This document shows, in pieces, positions 43,460 to 52,934 of a DNA stretch of 64,000 nucleotides (within the stretch, counting starts at the first letter, position 1; each line of letters opens with the position of its first letter). This stretch comes from Streptomyces sp. V3I8 (GTDB taxonomy: Bacteria; Actinomycetota; Actinomycetes; Streptomycetales; Streptomycetaceae): contig NZ_JAUSZL010000002.1 of NCBI RefSeq assembly GCF_030817535.1, positions 1,488,001 through 1,552,000 of the forward strand. The letters are read 5' to 3'. A program made the translations under genes and the position numbers. Below the pieces are notes generated by a model, which saw only the letters and a program-made list of their open reading frames with translations, made no database searches and was not told the DNA's origin.

Positions 43460-45967
43460 ATGCGGCCCACACCGCATCGAACGCCACTGACGGTACGCAA
43501 GTCGAACAGGACCAGACGGAGAGGCTGGACGGCCGCACTGGCTGCGGGAGTCGTGGCGGCGGGCGTCCTCTCGGGGCCGGCCGCGAGCGCACGCCCGGCG
43601 CCCGACCCGTCGTTGACAACGATGTCGATCACGTCGCCGCCCGGCGGCTCGGACGTACGGGTGCTGATCTACCACGGGTCCGCGGCGGGCGGCGACGAGT
43701 CGCCCGTCGTCAACGCCGGCATCGAGGCGATCGAGGACATCGGCCAGACGGGCCCCACGGCCGGGCGGTTCAAGGTGACGGCCACGGACGACGCCTCGGT
43801 CTTCACCGACGACACGGAACTCGGCCGCTACAACGCCGTCGTCTTCCTGACCGGCGGCGGCGACGTCCTCGAACCGGAGCAGGAGGCCGGTCTGGAGGCG
43901 TACATGGAGGCGGGCGGCGGCTTCCTCGGCATCCATGACGCGGCCCGCGCCGAGCCGTACTCGGACTGGTTCACCGGACTCGTCGGGGCCCGTCCGGCGG
44001 CGAACGGCCCAACCACCGTACAGCGGGCCACCGTCGAGGTCGGCGACCGGCAGCATCCGGCCACCAAGGACCTCCCGCTCCAGTGGAAGCGCCCCGACCG
44101 GTGGCTGAACTGGGCCAAGAACCCGTCCGGCGACGTGCACACGGTGGCCCGGGTCCGCGAGTCGACGTACGCGCCGGGCACGAGCGCCAACGGCGCCGAC
44201 CACCCCGTCTCCTGGTGCCGTGACTACGACGGCGGCCGGTCCTTCTACACCGGTATGGGCGGCACGGAGTCCTCGTACGACGAGACGGAGTTCCGCTCGC
44301 ACCTGCGCGGCGCGCTCGCCTGGACGACCCGTATCTCGCAGGCCGACTGCAAGGCCACGATCAACGCCAACTACAAGGCGGAGCGGCTGACCCAGCCCAA
44401 CCAGCCGGGCCAGAACGACCAGATAGGCGAGCCCCACGGCCTGGTCACCGCGCCCGACGGCCGTGTGTTCTACATCGGCCGCGGCGGCGCCGACTCCTCG
44501 CAGCCGGTGATCACGGACTGGAACAACCCGGACGTCGGCAAGGGCAGGGGCGAGATCCACGTCTACGACCCGAGGACCAAGAAGGTCACGCTGGCCGGCA
44601 CGCTGAACGTCTTCGGCAACAAGGGCGGCGGCGACGAGCTGGTCAAGGTCGAGGAGGGCCTGCTCGGCATCGAGCTGGACCCGCGGTTCCAGGAGAACGG
44701 CTGGGTGTACCTGCACTACACGCCGCACTCCCGGATCGACCGCGACAAGCGGATGGCCGAGCGCTACGTCTCCCGCTTCACCTACAACTCGACGACGAGC
44801 AGGCTGGATCTGAACAGCGAGAAGGTCCTGCTGAAGTGGCCGGTCCAGATCCACAGCTGCTGCCACGCGGGCGGCGGCCTGGCCTGGGACTCCAAGGCCA
44901 ACCTGTACATCGCCACCGGTGACAACAACTCCAGTGGCTTCAGCGACGGTTACTCGGGCAACAACCCGCAGCCCAACTACAAGGGCGTCTCCTTCGCGGA
45001 CGCGCGCCGCACGGCGGGCAACACCAACAACCTCAACGGCAAGATCCTGCGCATCCACCCGGAGCAGGACGGCACGTACACCCTGCCCGAGGGCAACCTC
45101 TTCACCGGCAAGGAGACCGCCGAGGGCGGCGGCAAGACGCGCGGCGAGATCTATGTGATGGGTGTCCGCAACCCGGCGCGCATCTCCGTCGACAAGAAGA
45201 CCGACACGCTGTACGCGGGCTGGGTCGGCCCGGACGCCGGGGCGCCGTCGACGACCTGGGGACCGGCGAAGTACGACACGTTCGCCGCGATCACCAAGCC
45301 GGGCAACCACGGCTGGCCGTACTGCATGGGCAACAAGCAGCCCTACCGGGACCGCAACCTGCCCGATCCGACGAAGCCGCTGGGCTGGTACGACTGCAAC
45401 GCGCCGAAGAACGAGTCGCCGAACAACGACGGTCTCGTGAACCTGCCGCCGGTCACGTCGAACACCATCTGGTACTCGCCCCAGGGCGGCGGACCGGACT
45501 TCCCGCGGGACGCCAACGGTGTCCCGTCGTACAAGACGGCGGAGCAGAAGTTCCTGCTGCCGTGGCTCAAGGGCGGCGGCCAGGCGGCCATGGACGGGCC
45601 CGTCTACCGCTACGACGGCACGCTGGCGAACGCCGCCAAGTGGCCCTCGTACTGGGACGGCAAGTGGTTCGTGGGCGACTTCTACGACGCCGACCAGCCG
45701 CGCCACGCCGTGCTCCTCGACCCGAAGACGGCAGGGCAGGGCGGCATTCCCGTGCACGCCGAGTCCCTGAAGAAGATCGTCCCCATCGGCAACGACGGCA
45801 TCAAGAACCTGATGGACTGGAAGTTCGGCCCGGACGGCACGCTGTACGTCCTCGACTACGGCCGCGGCTTCTTCACCTCGGACTCCAAGTCCGCTCTGTG
45901 GCAGGTGACGTACAAGGGCGGCGGCCCCACTCCCGCCGCCGATCAGCTCGCCAGGGAGGCGCAGTGA
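43460..45967 (+). CDS. Secreted ThuA-like / soluble sugar (glucose/sorbosone) dehydrogenase fusion
   Basis: 835 residues. Signal region about 20-45 (RTRRRGWTAALAAGVVAAGVLSGPAASA). ThuA-like glutamine-amidotransferase fold at about 65-285 (VRVLIYHGS, VVFLTGGGDVLEPEQEAGLEAYMEAGGGFLGIHDAA, DHPVSWCRDYDGGRSFYTGMGG). The six-bladed PQQ-dependent GSDH-type propeller runs from about 325 to 815 (GEPHGLVTAPDGRVFYIGRGG, LLGIELDPRFQENGWVYLHYTP, HSCCHAGGGLAWDSKANLYIATGDN, YVMGVRNPARISVD, LYVLDYGRGFF). ThuA-family proteins act on 3-keto-glycosides, so a combined sugar oxidation/3-keto-sugar step is plausible. Its stop overlaps the start of the cupredoxin gene (GTGA). Confidence 0.88.
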   Translation: MRPTPHRTPLTVRKSNRTRRRGWTAALAAGVVAAGVLSGPAASARPAPDPSLTTMSITSPPGGSDVRVLIYHGSAAGGDESPVVNAGIEAIEDIGQTGPTAGRFKVTATDDASVFTDDTELGRYNAVVFLTGGGDVLEPEQEAGLEAYMEAGGGFLGIHDAARAEPYSDWFTGLVGARPAANGPTTVQRATVEVGDRQHPATKDLPLQWKRPDRWLNWAKNPSGDVHTVARVRESTYAPGTSANGADHPVSWCRDYDGGRSFYTGMGGTESSYDETEFRSHLRGALAWTTRISQADCKATINANYKAERLTQPNQPGQNDQIGEPHGLVTAPDGRVFYIGRGGADSSQPVITDWNNPDVGKGRGEIHVYDPRTKKVTLAGTLNVFGNKGGGDELVKVEEGLLGIELDPRFQENGWVYLHYTPHSRIDRDKRMAERYVSRFTYNSTTSRLDLNSEKVLLKWPVQIHSCCHAGGGLAWDSKANLYIATGDNNSSGFSDGYSGNNPQPNYKGVSFADARRTAGNTNNLNGKILRIHPEQDGTYTLPEGNLFTGKETAEGGGKTRGEIYVMGVRNPARISVDKKTDTLYAGWVGPDAGAPSTTWGPAKYDTFAAITKPGNHGWPYCMGNKQPYRDRNLPDPTKPLGWYDCNAPKNESPNNDGLVNLPPVTSNTIWYSPQGGGPDFPRDANGVPSYKTAEQKFLLPWLKGGGQAAMDGPVYRYDGTLANAAKWPSYWDGKWFVGDFYDADQPRHAVLLDPKTAGQGGIPVHAESLKKIVPIGNDGIKNLMDWKFGPDGTLYVLDYGRGFFTSDSKSALWQVTYKGGGPTPAADQLAREAQ

Positions 45968-48210
45968 CGAGCACGACGACCAACCGCGGCATCCGCGGGC
46001 GAAGAACTGGACGGTTGTGGACGGCGCTTGTCGCCTCACTGCTGATGGTGCTGGGCCTCGCGTCCACCTCGGCGTCCGGCCAGACCGACCACACCCCGTC
46101 CAGGGCGGGCGCCGCGGCGCAGACGCTCACCTGGACGGCCGGTGACGACATCACCAAGTACGCGTCCGCACCCACCACCGCGGTCGCGGGCCCGACGACG
46201 ATCGTCTTCGAGAACAGCGAGGCGACCGGCAACACCATGGGCATGCCGCACACGCTGACGTTCGACGTGTCGGACCCGGAGTACCAGAACGACGTCCCGC
46301 TGAACATCCTGGCCAACCCGAACGACGACCAGGGCGGCCGGCACACGGCCGAGGTGACGCTCTCACCCGGCCGGTACCGCTACTTCTGCACGATCCCCGG
46401 CCACGGCCAGATGCAGGGCATCCTGGTGGTCACCGAGGGCACCGGCGAGGACACCACCGCGCCGGAGACCGCGGCGCAGGTGACCGGCACGAAGAACGCG
46501 GACGGCGCGTACGTCGGTTCGGCGACCGTGGCGCTCAGCGCGACGGACGCCGGTTCGGGCGTCGGGCGCATCGAGTACGCCATCGGTGACGCGGGCGCCT
46601 GGCAGCCGTACACCACGCCCGTGGTGGTCGACCAGGCCGGCGCCCAGAAGGTCCGCTACCGGGCCGTCGACAAGGCCGGGAACACGTCCGCGGAGAAGGC
46701 GGAGCAGTTCACGGTGGTGGCCCCGCCGACGGACGACACGACCGCGCCGGACACCTCGGCCACGGTGACCGGCGAGAAGAACGCGCAGGGCGAGTACGTC
46801 TCCATGGCGACCGTCACGGTGACGGCCTCCGACACCGGTTCCGGCGTCAACACCATCGAGTACGCGCTCGGTGACGCCGGTGCCTGGCAGGCGTACACGG
46901 CTCCGGTGATGGTCCACGAGGTGGGCGCGCACAAGGTGCGGTTCCGGGCGACGGACAAGGCGGGCAACGCGGCCGCCGAGAAGTCCGTGTCGTTCGCCGT
47001 CGTCGCGCCGCCCGTCGAGGACACCACTCCCCCGGTGACCGGTGTGAACGTCGAGGGCACGAAGAACTCGGCCGGGGCGTACATCAACACCGCCAAGGTG
47101 ACGGTGACCGCGACCGACGCGCACGGCGGCTCGGGGGTGGAGAGGATCGAGTACTCGCTCGACAGCGGCCCCTACCTCGCGTACACCGCTCCCGTGGTGG
47201 TCGACCGGGTGGGCGCGCACACGGTGGTCTACCGGGCGAGCGACAAGGCGGGCAACACCTCGGACGCCCGGACGGTGAGCTTCACGATCGCCCCCGGCGG
47301 CGGCGTGCCGGCGCCCAACTGCGCCGAGTACGACGAGCGGTTGACGGTCGTCGTCGGCACGGTCGACACGGGCGTGCCGAACCGGATCACCAACAGCCGG
47401 TGCCGCATCAACGAGTTGATCGAGGACGAGAAGGAGTGGACGTCCCACGCGCTGTTCCTCAAGCACGTGACGACGGTCCTGAAGACGCTCCTCAAGGACG
47501 GTGTCATCGTCCAGCGCGAGTACGACCTGATCGACGAGGCGGCCGACGAGTCCGGCATCGGTGACCCCGGCCAGACCGAGGGCTACCGCACGATCATGGA
47601 CGGTACGCAGGAGACCTTCGGCGCGTGGCAGCACGTGGGCGGCGGTTCGTTCGCGCTGAACGGCGACGGCACCATCACGTCGGGCAGGACGAGGGACGGC
47701 CTCGGCATGCTGTGGTTCCCCGAGCGCAAGTACGGGGACTTCTCGCTGAAGCTCCAGTGGCGTGACGACGCGCCGGGTACTGGCAACGCCAACTCCGGCG
47801 TGTTCGTGCGGTTCCCGCAGGTGCACAACCATCCCGAGGAATCCCGGCCCGAGTGGGTCGCCATCAAGTACGGGCACGAGATCCAGGAGTTCGACAGCCC
47901 CACCGGCGACATGTACAAGACCGGTTCCGTCTACGGCTTCGACCGGGTGGGCCTGGCCGGTGCCGGTGTCACCCAGAAGGGCACCTGGAACGACTACGAG
48001 ATCCGCGTGGTGGACCAGCACTACTCCGTCTACCGCAACGGCGTGCTGATCAACGAGTTCGACAACACCGGCGGCCAGGACTTCACCCCGCCGCGCTCGG
48101 ACGACCCGGGCACGGACGGGCGGCGGTTCTCCTCCGGCTACATCGGGCTCCAGGTGCACAGCACGACGGACGTGGTGTCGTACCGCGACGTCCGGATCAA
48201 GGAGTTGTGA
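45964..48210 (+). CDS. Secreted cupredoxin / OmpL47-like repeat / DUF1080 protein
   Basis: 748 residues from GTG 45964, overlapping the previous stop. Signal peptide to about residue 40 (LWTALVASLLMVLGLASTSASG). Cupredoxin domain at about 50-160 with type 1 copper ligands: His in MPHTLTFD and Cys/His/Met in YFCTIPGHGQMQG. Three ~95-residue beta-sandwich repeats (about 160-445), each starting DTTAP/TPP and ending KAGNTS/A. A helical segment with two Cys (about 450-540) and a C-terminal DUF1080 (3-keto-disaccharide hydrolase, LamG-like) domain (about 555-748: WFPERKYGDFSLKLQWRDD, NSGVFVRFP, WNDYEIRV, GYIGLQVHS). Electron transfer plus 3-keto-sugar cleavage in one chain is suggested. Confidence 0.85.
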   Translation: MTSTTTNRGIRGRRTGRLWTALVASLLMVLGLASTSASGQTDHTPSRAGAAAQTLTWTAGDDITKYASAPTTAVAGPTTIVFENSEATGNTMGMPHTLTFDVSDPEYQNDVPLNILANPNDDQGGRHTAEVTLSPGRYRYFCTIPGHGQMQGILVVTEGTGEDTTAPETAAQVTGTKNADGAYVGSATVALSATDAGSGVGRIEYAIGDAGAWQPYTTPVVVDQAGAQKVRYRAVDKAGNTSAEKAEQFTVVAPPTDDTTAPDTSATVTGEKNAQGEYVSMATVTVTASDTGSGVNTIEYALGDAGAWQAYTAPVMVHEVGAHKVRFRATDKAGNAAAEKSVSFAVVAPPVEDTTPPVTGVNVEGTKNSAGAYINTAKVTVTATDAHGGSGVERIEYSLDSGPYLAYTAPVVVDRVGAHTVVYRASDKAGNTSDARTVSFTIAPGGGVPAPNCAEYDERLTVVVGTVDTGVPNRITNSRCRINELIEDEKEWTSHALFLKHVTTVLKTLLKDGVIVQREYDLIDEAADESGIGDPGQTEGYRTIMDGTQETFGAWQHVGGGSFALNGDGTITSGRTRDGLGMLWFPERKYGDFSLKLQWRDDAPGTGNANSGVFVRFPQVHNHPEESRPEWVAIKYGHEIQEFDSPTGDMYKTGSVYGFDRVGLAGAGVTQKGTWNDYEIRVVDQHYSVYRNGVLINEFDNTGGQDFTPPRSDDPGTDGRRFSSGYIGLQVHSTTDVVSYRDVRIKEL

Positions 48211-48214
48211 GTCA

Positions 48215-48251
48215 CCGGGGACCGCGGCCGTCCGACGGCCGCGGTCCCCGG
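48215..48251 (+). terminator. Hairpin terminator after the cupredoxin-DUF1080 gene
   Basis: A 17-bp perfect stem with a CCG loop (left arm CCGGGGACCGCGGCCGT), 4 bp after the stop. The rest of the gap to 48494 shows no clear gene. Confidence 0.85.
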
Positions 48252-48494
48252 GCGGCCACCGCCGCACCGTCCCCGGTCTCCTGGGACCGCAGGACCGAAC
48301 GGCCCTGCGAAATACCCCCTCCGGGGGAACGCGTCAGGACCGCCCCCGCCCTTGCCCCGTCCGGCGAACCGCCGTGATGTCCCGCTCGCGCCCGTGACCC
48401 GCTCGGACCAGTGCACGCCTTCGGTACCGGCGGCACGGGGTACGTACTCACCGTTCCTGTCACCGGACGGACGACGAAACGGGGCACGGTGGAT

Positions 48495-49496
48495 ATGAGA
48501 CGGACGGGGCCTGGGCGGGCGCGGCGCTCCGCCATGACGACGGCGCTGCTGGCCACCCTCCTGGTGGGCACCGCGGCGACGGCCTGCACGCGGGGCGAGC
48601 CGTCCGACGACGGACGCGGCGGCCCGCCGCACCGCACCGGCACGACGGACGGTCCCAGCAGACCGGCGAGCCCGGCGCCCCGTGCCGCCTCGCCGCTCGT
48701 CGTGAAGATCGACAACGTGCCCGGCGCCCGTCCGCAGACCGGTCTGGACGTCGCCGACCTCGTGTACGCCGAGCAGGTCGAGGGCGGTCTCAGCCGGCTG
48801 ATGGCGGTGTACGCGACCCGGCTGCCGGAGGTCGTCGGCCCCGTACGCAGCGCGCGCGAGTCGGACCTGGAGCTGCTGCGCCAGTTCCACGACCCGACCC
48901 TCGCCTTCTCGGGCGCGCAGAAGAAGCTGCTGCCGCTGATCGGCAGGGCACCGCTGCGGACCGCCCTTCCGGAGGAGAAGACGTCCGCGTACTACCGGGG
49001 CACGGACCGGCCCTCGCCGCACAACCTCTATCTGCGCCCTGGGCGGCTGCCGGCCTCCGCACCCGGGGCCGACGCGCTGACCACGGGGTTCCGGTACGGG
49101 GCGGCGCCCGCCGGGGGGACCCCCGAGGACACGCGTACCGTCCGCTTCCCGCAGGCCCGCTTCACCTTCGACTGGTCCGGGGACCGGCGGCGCTGGCTGG
49201 TGTCGATGGACGGCACGCCGGCGGTGACGGCCGGCGGGAAGCGGGTGGCCGCCTCGACGGTCGTCGTGCAGTACGTGAACATCCGTGCGTCCAGGTACCA
49301 CGACTACCTCGGCAACATCACGCCCTACACGGAGACGGTGGGCTCGGGCACGGCGAAGGTGCTGCGCGACGGCAAGTCCTTCGACGCCGTCTGGAAGCGG
49401 CCCACGGCCACGGGCGGGACGCGGTTCACCACGGCGGACGGCGCGCCGATGAACTTCGCCGAGGGCCAGGTGTGGGTGGTGTTCGCGCGGGCGTGA
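48495..49496 (+). CDS. DUF3048 (YerB-like) lipoprotein
   Basis: 333 residues. The N-terminus MRRTGPGRARRSAMTTALLA ends in a probable lipobox LVGTAATAC, so it is likely a lipid-anchored surface protein. The two DUF3048 domains are seen as LVVKIDNVPGARPQTGLDVADLVYAEQVEGGLSRLMAVYATRLPEVVGPVRSARESDLELL and TFDWSGDRRRWLVSMDG...VVVQYVNI. The role of the family is unknown in Streptomyces; YerB of Bacillus is uncharacterised. Starts at 48489 (GTG) or 48495 (ATG) differ by two residues. It is monocistronic, convergent with pcaV. Confidence 0.85.
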   Translation: MRRTGPGRARRSAMTTALLATLLVGTAATACTRGEPSDDGRGGPPHRTGTTDGPSRPASPAPRAASPLVVKIDNVPGARPQTGLDVADLVYAEQVEGGLSRLMAVYATRLPEVVGPVRSARESDLELLRQFHDPTLAFSGAQKKLLPLIGRAPLRTALPEEKTSAYYRGTDRPSPHNLYLRPGRLPASAPGADALTTGFRYGAAPAGGTPEDTRTVRFPQARFTFDWSGDRRRWLVSMDGTPAVTAGGKRVAASTVVVQYVNIRASRYHDYLGNITPYTETVGSGTAKVLRDGKSFDAVWKRPTATGGTRFTTADGAPMNFAEGQVWVVFARA

Positions 49497-49553
49497 CCCC
49501 CGCCGGGGCGCCGGTGAGGGGCGCAGGGGCTGTGCCGCACCTGCCGGCGGCGC

Positions 49554-50036
49554 TCACCGTCGGCCGACGGCCGGCTCCTCCGGGGCACCGGGGGTGCCGG
49601 GGTTGCGGAGTCCTTCCGCCGCGTCCGAGACGCGCCGGATCAGGTCCAGGAACAGGGTCTGCTCCTCGCCGGAGAGCGGAGCGAGGAAGACCTGGTTCAT
49701 CCGGGCCGTCCGCACCGTCAGCTTGCGGTGGACGCGCAGACCGTCGTCGGTCGGGCGCAGCATGGAGCGACGGCCGTCCTGCGGGTCGCGGACCTTGTCC
49801 AGCAGACCGCGCCGGCCGAGCCGGCTGATGACCTCGGCGATGGTGGACCGGTCGAGCCCCACCCGCTCCCCCACCGTGCGCTGGTCGAGACCGGGTTCGG
49901 CGACGAGCGCGTTCAGGACGGCGAACTGGGGTGAGGTGATCTCCTCGGAGACCATCGTGTTCCACAGCAGGTAGTGCGCCTGCTGCAGCCGCCGGGCCAG
50001 GTGCCCGGGGTGGGCGGAGAGGTCCACCGCGGCCAT
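49554..50036 (-). CDS. pcaV: MarR-family regulator of the protocatechuate operon
   Basis: 160 residues, winged helix-turn-helix of MarR type: SPQFAVLNALVAEPGLDQRTVGERVGLDRSTIAEVISRLGRRGLLDKVRDPQDGRRS. N-terminal helix HLARRLQQAHYLLWNTMVSEE carries the Arg that in S. coelicolor PcaV contacts protocatechuate. AAGGAG precedes ATG 50036. It is divergent from pcaIJFHGBL, and the shared region holds an inverted repeat at 50050-50068. Established for the family: apo-PcaV represses the pca operon and protocatechuate releases it. Assignment rests on context and motif. Confidence 0.92.
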   Translation of the reverse strand: MAAVDLSAHPGHLARRLQQAHYLLWNTMVSEEITSPQFAVLNALVAEPGLDQRTVGERVGLDRSTIAEVISRLGRRGLLDKVRDPQDGRRSMLRPTDDGLRVHRKLTVRTARMNQVFLAPLSGEEQTLFLDLIRRVSDAAEGLRNPGTPGAPEEPAVGRR

Positions 50037-50049
50037 GAGCGCTCCTTAT

Positions 50050-50068
50050 TCGTTGGTGCACTGAACGA
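50050..50068. promoter_or_regulatory. Candidate PcaV operator
   Basis: TCGTT-GGTGCACTG-AACGA, arms of 5 bp around a GTGCAC core, 14 bp upstream of the pcaV start. Binding here would repress pcaV itself and, 176 bp away, pcaI. The repeat is imperfect at the centre. Confidence 0.6.
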
Positions 50069-50243
50069 TAGCGGGCGACCGCTCTTCCTGTCCCTCTCCC
50101 GCACCGAGTCGCCGAGCTGGTCGTTCGGCGGGGGTCTTGACGGTTCACGGCCGGAATGGCAGCGTGTTCGGAACCTCGCAGAAATACTCAGTGCCCTGAC
50201 TAATCGGGGACGCGGGACGCTCGGGAGAGATGGGGCTTCACAG

Positions 50244-51056
50244 ATGGACAAGGTGGTCTCCACCGCCGCCGGGGCAGTGGCCGACGTGCCCGACGGGGCG
50301 ACGCTCGCCGTCGGCGGGTTCGGTCTCGCCGGTGTGCCGAACGTGACGATCCAGGCGCTGTACGAGCGCGGGGTCACCGGCCTGGGCGTGGTGTCCAACA
50401 ACTGCGGGGCGATGGAGTCCGGTCTGGCGGTCCTCCTGGCGGCGGGCCGCATCGCCCGGGTCACCGGCTCGTACATCGGGGCGAACAAGGAGTTCGCGCG
50501 GCAGTACCTGGGCGGGGAGCTGGAGGTCGAGATGATCCCGCAGGGCACCCTGGCCGAGCGGCTGCGGGCCGGCGGCGCCGGCATCCCCGCGTTCTACACC
50601 CCGGCCGGCGTGGGCACCCAGGTCGCCGACGGCGGACTGCCCTGGCGCTACGACGGCGAGGGCGGCATCGCGCTCGCCTCGCCGCCCAAGGAGGTGCGGG
50701 ACTTCGACGGCACCCCGTACGTGCTGGAGCACGGCATCCGCACCGACTTCGCCCTGGTGCGGGCCGCGAAGGGCGACCGGCACGGCAACCTCGTCTTCAA
50801 CAAGTCCTCCCGCAACTTCAACCCCCTGGCGGCGATGGCCGGCCGGATCACGATCGCCGAGGTGGAGGAGCTGGTGGAGCCCGGGGAGATCGACCCGGAC
50901 GCGGTGCACCTGCCGGGCGTCTTCGTACAGCGGGTCGTCGCGCTCACCCCGGAACAGGCCGCCGCCAAGCTGATCGAGCGGCGCACGGTGTCCGCGCCCG
51001 CCGCACAAAAGACGGTCGCACCCGGCGCGGCCGCACCGGGAGAGGTGAGCCGGTAA
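50244..51056 (+). CDS. pcaI: 3-oxoadipate CoA-transferase, alpha subunit
   Basis: 270 residues. Alpha-subunit fold of family I CoA transferases: [100 protein letters not shown]. With PcaJ it transfers CoA from succinyl-CoA to 3-oxoadipate, the last step before thiolysis in protocatechuate degradation. It is the first gene of the pca operon; the stop overlaps the ATG of pcaJ. The C-terminal tail ([18 protein letters not shown]) is longer than usual. Confidence 0.94.
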   Translation: MDKVVSTAAGAVADVPDGATLAVGGFGLAGVPNVTIQALYERGVTGLGVVSNNCGAMESGLAVLLAAGRIARVTGSYIGANKEFARQYLGGELEVEMIPQGTLAERLRAGGAGIPAFYTPAGVGTQVADGGLPWRYDGEGGIALASPPKEVRDFDGTPYVLEHGIRTDFALVRAAKGDRHGNLVFNKSSRNFNPLAAMAGRITIAEVEELVEPGEIDPDAVHLPGVFVQRVVALTPEQAAAKLIERRTVSAPAAQKTVAPGAAAPGEVSR

Positions 51057-51727
51057 TGGCCTGGAGCAGGGAGGAGATGGCCGCCCGCGCCGCCCGCGAA
51101 CTCGCCGACGGCCAGTACGTGAATCTGGGCATCGGGCTGCCGACGCTGATCCCCAACCACCTCCCGCCGGACGTGGAGGTGATCCTGGAGTCCGAGAACG
51201 GCATCCTGGGCACCGGCCCGTACCCGGCCGGGGACCAGGTCGACCCGGACCTGATCAACGCGGGCAAGGAGACCGTCACGGTCCTGCCCGGCGCCTCCTA
51301 CTTCGACTCCGCGCTGTCCTTCTCGATGATCCGCGGCGGGCACATCGACGTCGCCGTGCTCGGCGCGATGCAGGTCTCCGCGGGCGGCGACCTGGCGAAC
51401 TGGGCCGTGCCCGGCAAGATGATCACCGGCATCGGCGGGGCCATGGACCTGGTGCACGGCGCCCGTACCGTGATCGTCGTGATGACCCACACCGCCAAGG
51501 ACGGGTCGCCGAAGATCCTGGACGCGTGCACGCTGCCGCTGACCGGCAGGGCCTGTGTCGACCGCGTCATCACCGACCTCGGCGTCCTGGACGTCACCGA
51601 CGACGGCCTGGTACTCGTCGAGACGGCGCCCGGCGTCACGGTCGAGGAGATCGTGGCGAAGACCGCCGCCGAGGTCCACGCCGCCGAAGAGCTCACCGAA
51701 CAGCTCACCGAGGAGAAGCAGCCGTGA
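51056..51727 (+). CDS. pcaJ: 3-oxoadipate CoA-transferase, beta subunit
   Basis: 223 residues. The catalytic glutamate is in [13 protein letters not shown] (SENG motif), and [14 protein letters not shown] and [24 protein letters not shown] are family hallmarks. Acts as a heteromer with PcaI. ATG 51056 overlaps the pcaI stop by 1 bp (TAATG); its stop overlaps the GTG of pcaF, so the three are coupled. Confidence 0.95.
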   Translation: MAWSREEMAARAARELADGQYVNLGIGLPTLIPNHLPPDVEVILESENGILGTGPYPAGDQVDPDLINAGKETVTVLPGASYFDSALSFSMIRGGHIDVAVLGAMQVSAGGDLANWAVPGKMITGIGGAMDLVHGARTVIVVMTHTAKDGSPKILDACTLPLTGRACVDRVITDLGVLDVTDDGLVLVETAPGVTVEEIVAKTAAEVHAAEELTEQLTEEKQP

Positions 51728-52926
51728 AGGACGTCTACATCGTCGACGCCGTCCGTACCCCGTTCGGCAAGTACAACGGGAGCCTCGCCGGCGTCCGCCC
51801 GGACGACCTGGCCGCCCACGCCCTGCGCGAACTCCTGGCCCGTACCCCGGACCTGGACCCGGCCCGGATCGACGACGTGTACTTCGGCAACGCGAACGGC
51901 GCCGGCGAGGAGAACCGCAACGTCGCCCGGATGGCCGCCCTGCTCGCGGGACTGCCCACCTCCGTACCGGGCGTCAGCGTCAACCGGCTGTGCGCCTCCG
52001 GCCTGGAGGCCGTCATCCAGGCCGCCCGCGCCATCGCGCTCGGCGACGCCTCCGTCGCCCTCGCCGGCGGTGTCGAGTCGATGACCCGGGCCCCCTACGT
52101 CCTGCCGAAGAACGACCGGCCCTTCCCGGCCGGGCACACCGAGCTGTACTCCACCACCCTCGGCTGGCGCATGGTCAACCCGAGGATGGACCCGCAGTGG
52201 ACCGTCCCGCTCGGCGAGAGCGCGGAGCTGATCGCCGACAAGCACAGGATCACCCGCGAGCAGCAGGACGAGTTCGCCCTCGCCAGCCACCGCAAGGCGG
52301 CCGCCGCCCGGGCCGCGGGCCTGTTCGACGCCGAACTCGCCCCGGTCCCCGTCCCGCAGCGCAAGGGCGACCCGCTGCCCTTCGCCGCCGACGAATGCGT
52401 ACGCGCCGACGCGTCCCTCGCCGCGATGGCCCGTCTCAAGCCGTCGTTCCGCCCCCAGGACGGGACGGTCACCGCGGGCAACGCCTCGCCCCTCAACGAC
52501 GGCGCCGCCGCCCTGCTGCTGGTCGACGAGGAAGGCCTGGCGGCCACCGGCCGCGAGCCGCTCGCCCGGGTGTCCGCCTCCGGCGTCTCCGCGCTCGACC
52601 CGGACTACTTCGGCCTCGCCCCCGTCGAGGCCGTCAACCGCGCACTCGCCAAGGCGGGCAGGACCTTCGACGACCTGTCGACCCTCGAACTGAACGAGGC
52701 CTTCGCCGCCCAGGTGCTGGGCTGCGTCGCCGAGTGGCCCGAGCTGGACCCGGCCGTCCTCAACCCGCAGGGCGGCGCCATCGCCCTGGGCCACCCCCTC
52801 GGCGCGTCCGGCGCCCGCCTCGCCGGGACCGTCGCCCACCAGCTCGCCCGCAAGGGCTCGGGGGTCGGCGTCGCCACCCTCTGCATCGGCGTCGGCCAGG
52901 GCCTCGCCCTCGTACTGGAGCGTTAG
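51724..52926 (+). CDS. pcaF: 3-oxoadipyl-CoA thiolase
   Basis: 400 residues, GTG start overlapping the pcaJ stop. Catalytic Cys in [18 protein letters not shown], His in [17 protein letters not shown], Cys in [11 protein letters not shown]. Cleaves 3-oxoadipyl-CoA to succinyl-CoA and acetyl-CoA, delivering ring carbon to the TCA cycle. The segment [24 protein letters not shown] is typical of PcaF rather than FadA thiolases. It complements the separate fatty-acid thiolase at 25.6 kb. Confidence 0.94.
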   Translation: MKDVYIVDAVRTPFGKYNGSLAGVRPDDLAAHALRELLARTPDLDPARIDDVYFGNANGAGEENRNVARMAALLAGLPTSVPGVSVNRLCASGLEAVIQAARAIALGDASVALAGGVESMTRAPYVLPKNDRPFPAGHTELYSTTLGWRMVNPRMDPQWTVPLGESAELIADKHRITREQQDEFALASHRKAAAARAAGLFDAELAPVPVPQRKGDPLPFAADECVRADASLAAMARLKPSFRPQDGTVTAGNASPLNDGAAALLLVDEEGLAATGREPLARVSASGVSALDPDYFGLAPVEAVNRALAKAGRTFDDLSTLELNEAFAAQVLGCVAEWPELDPAVLNPQGGAIALGHPLGASGARLAGTVAHQLARKGSGVGVATLCIGVGQGLALVLER

Positions 52927-52934
52927 GAACCCTC

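Noticed and set aside
43139..46039. 966-codon minus-strand frame opposite the ThuA/GSDH gene
   Set aside because: Shadow of the real plus-strand gene, which has a signal peptide and family motifs.
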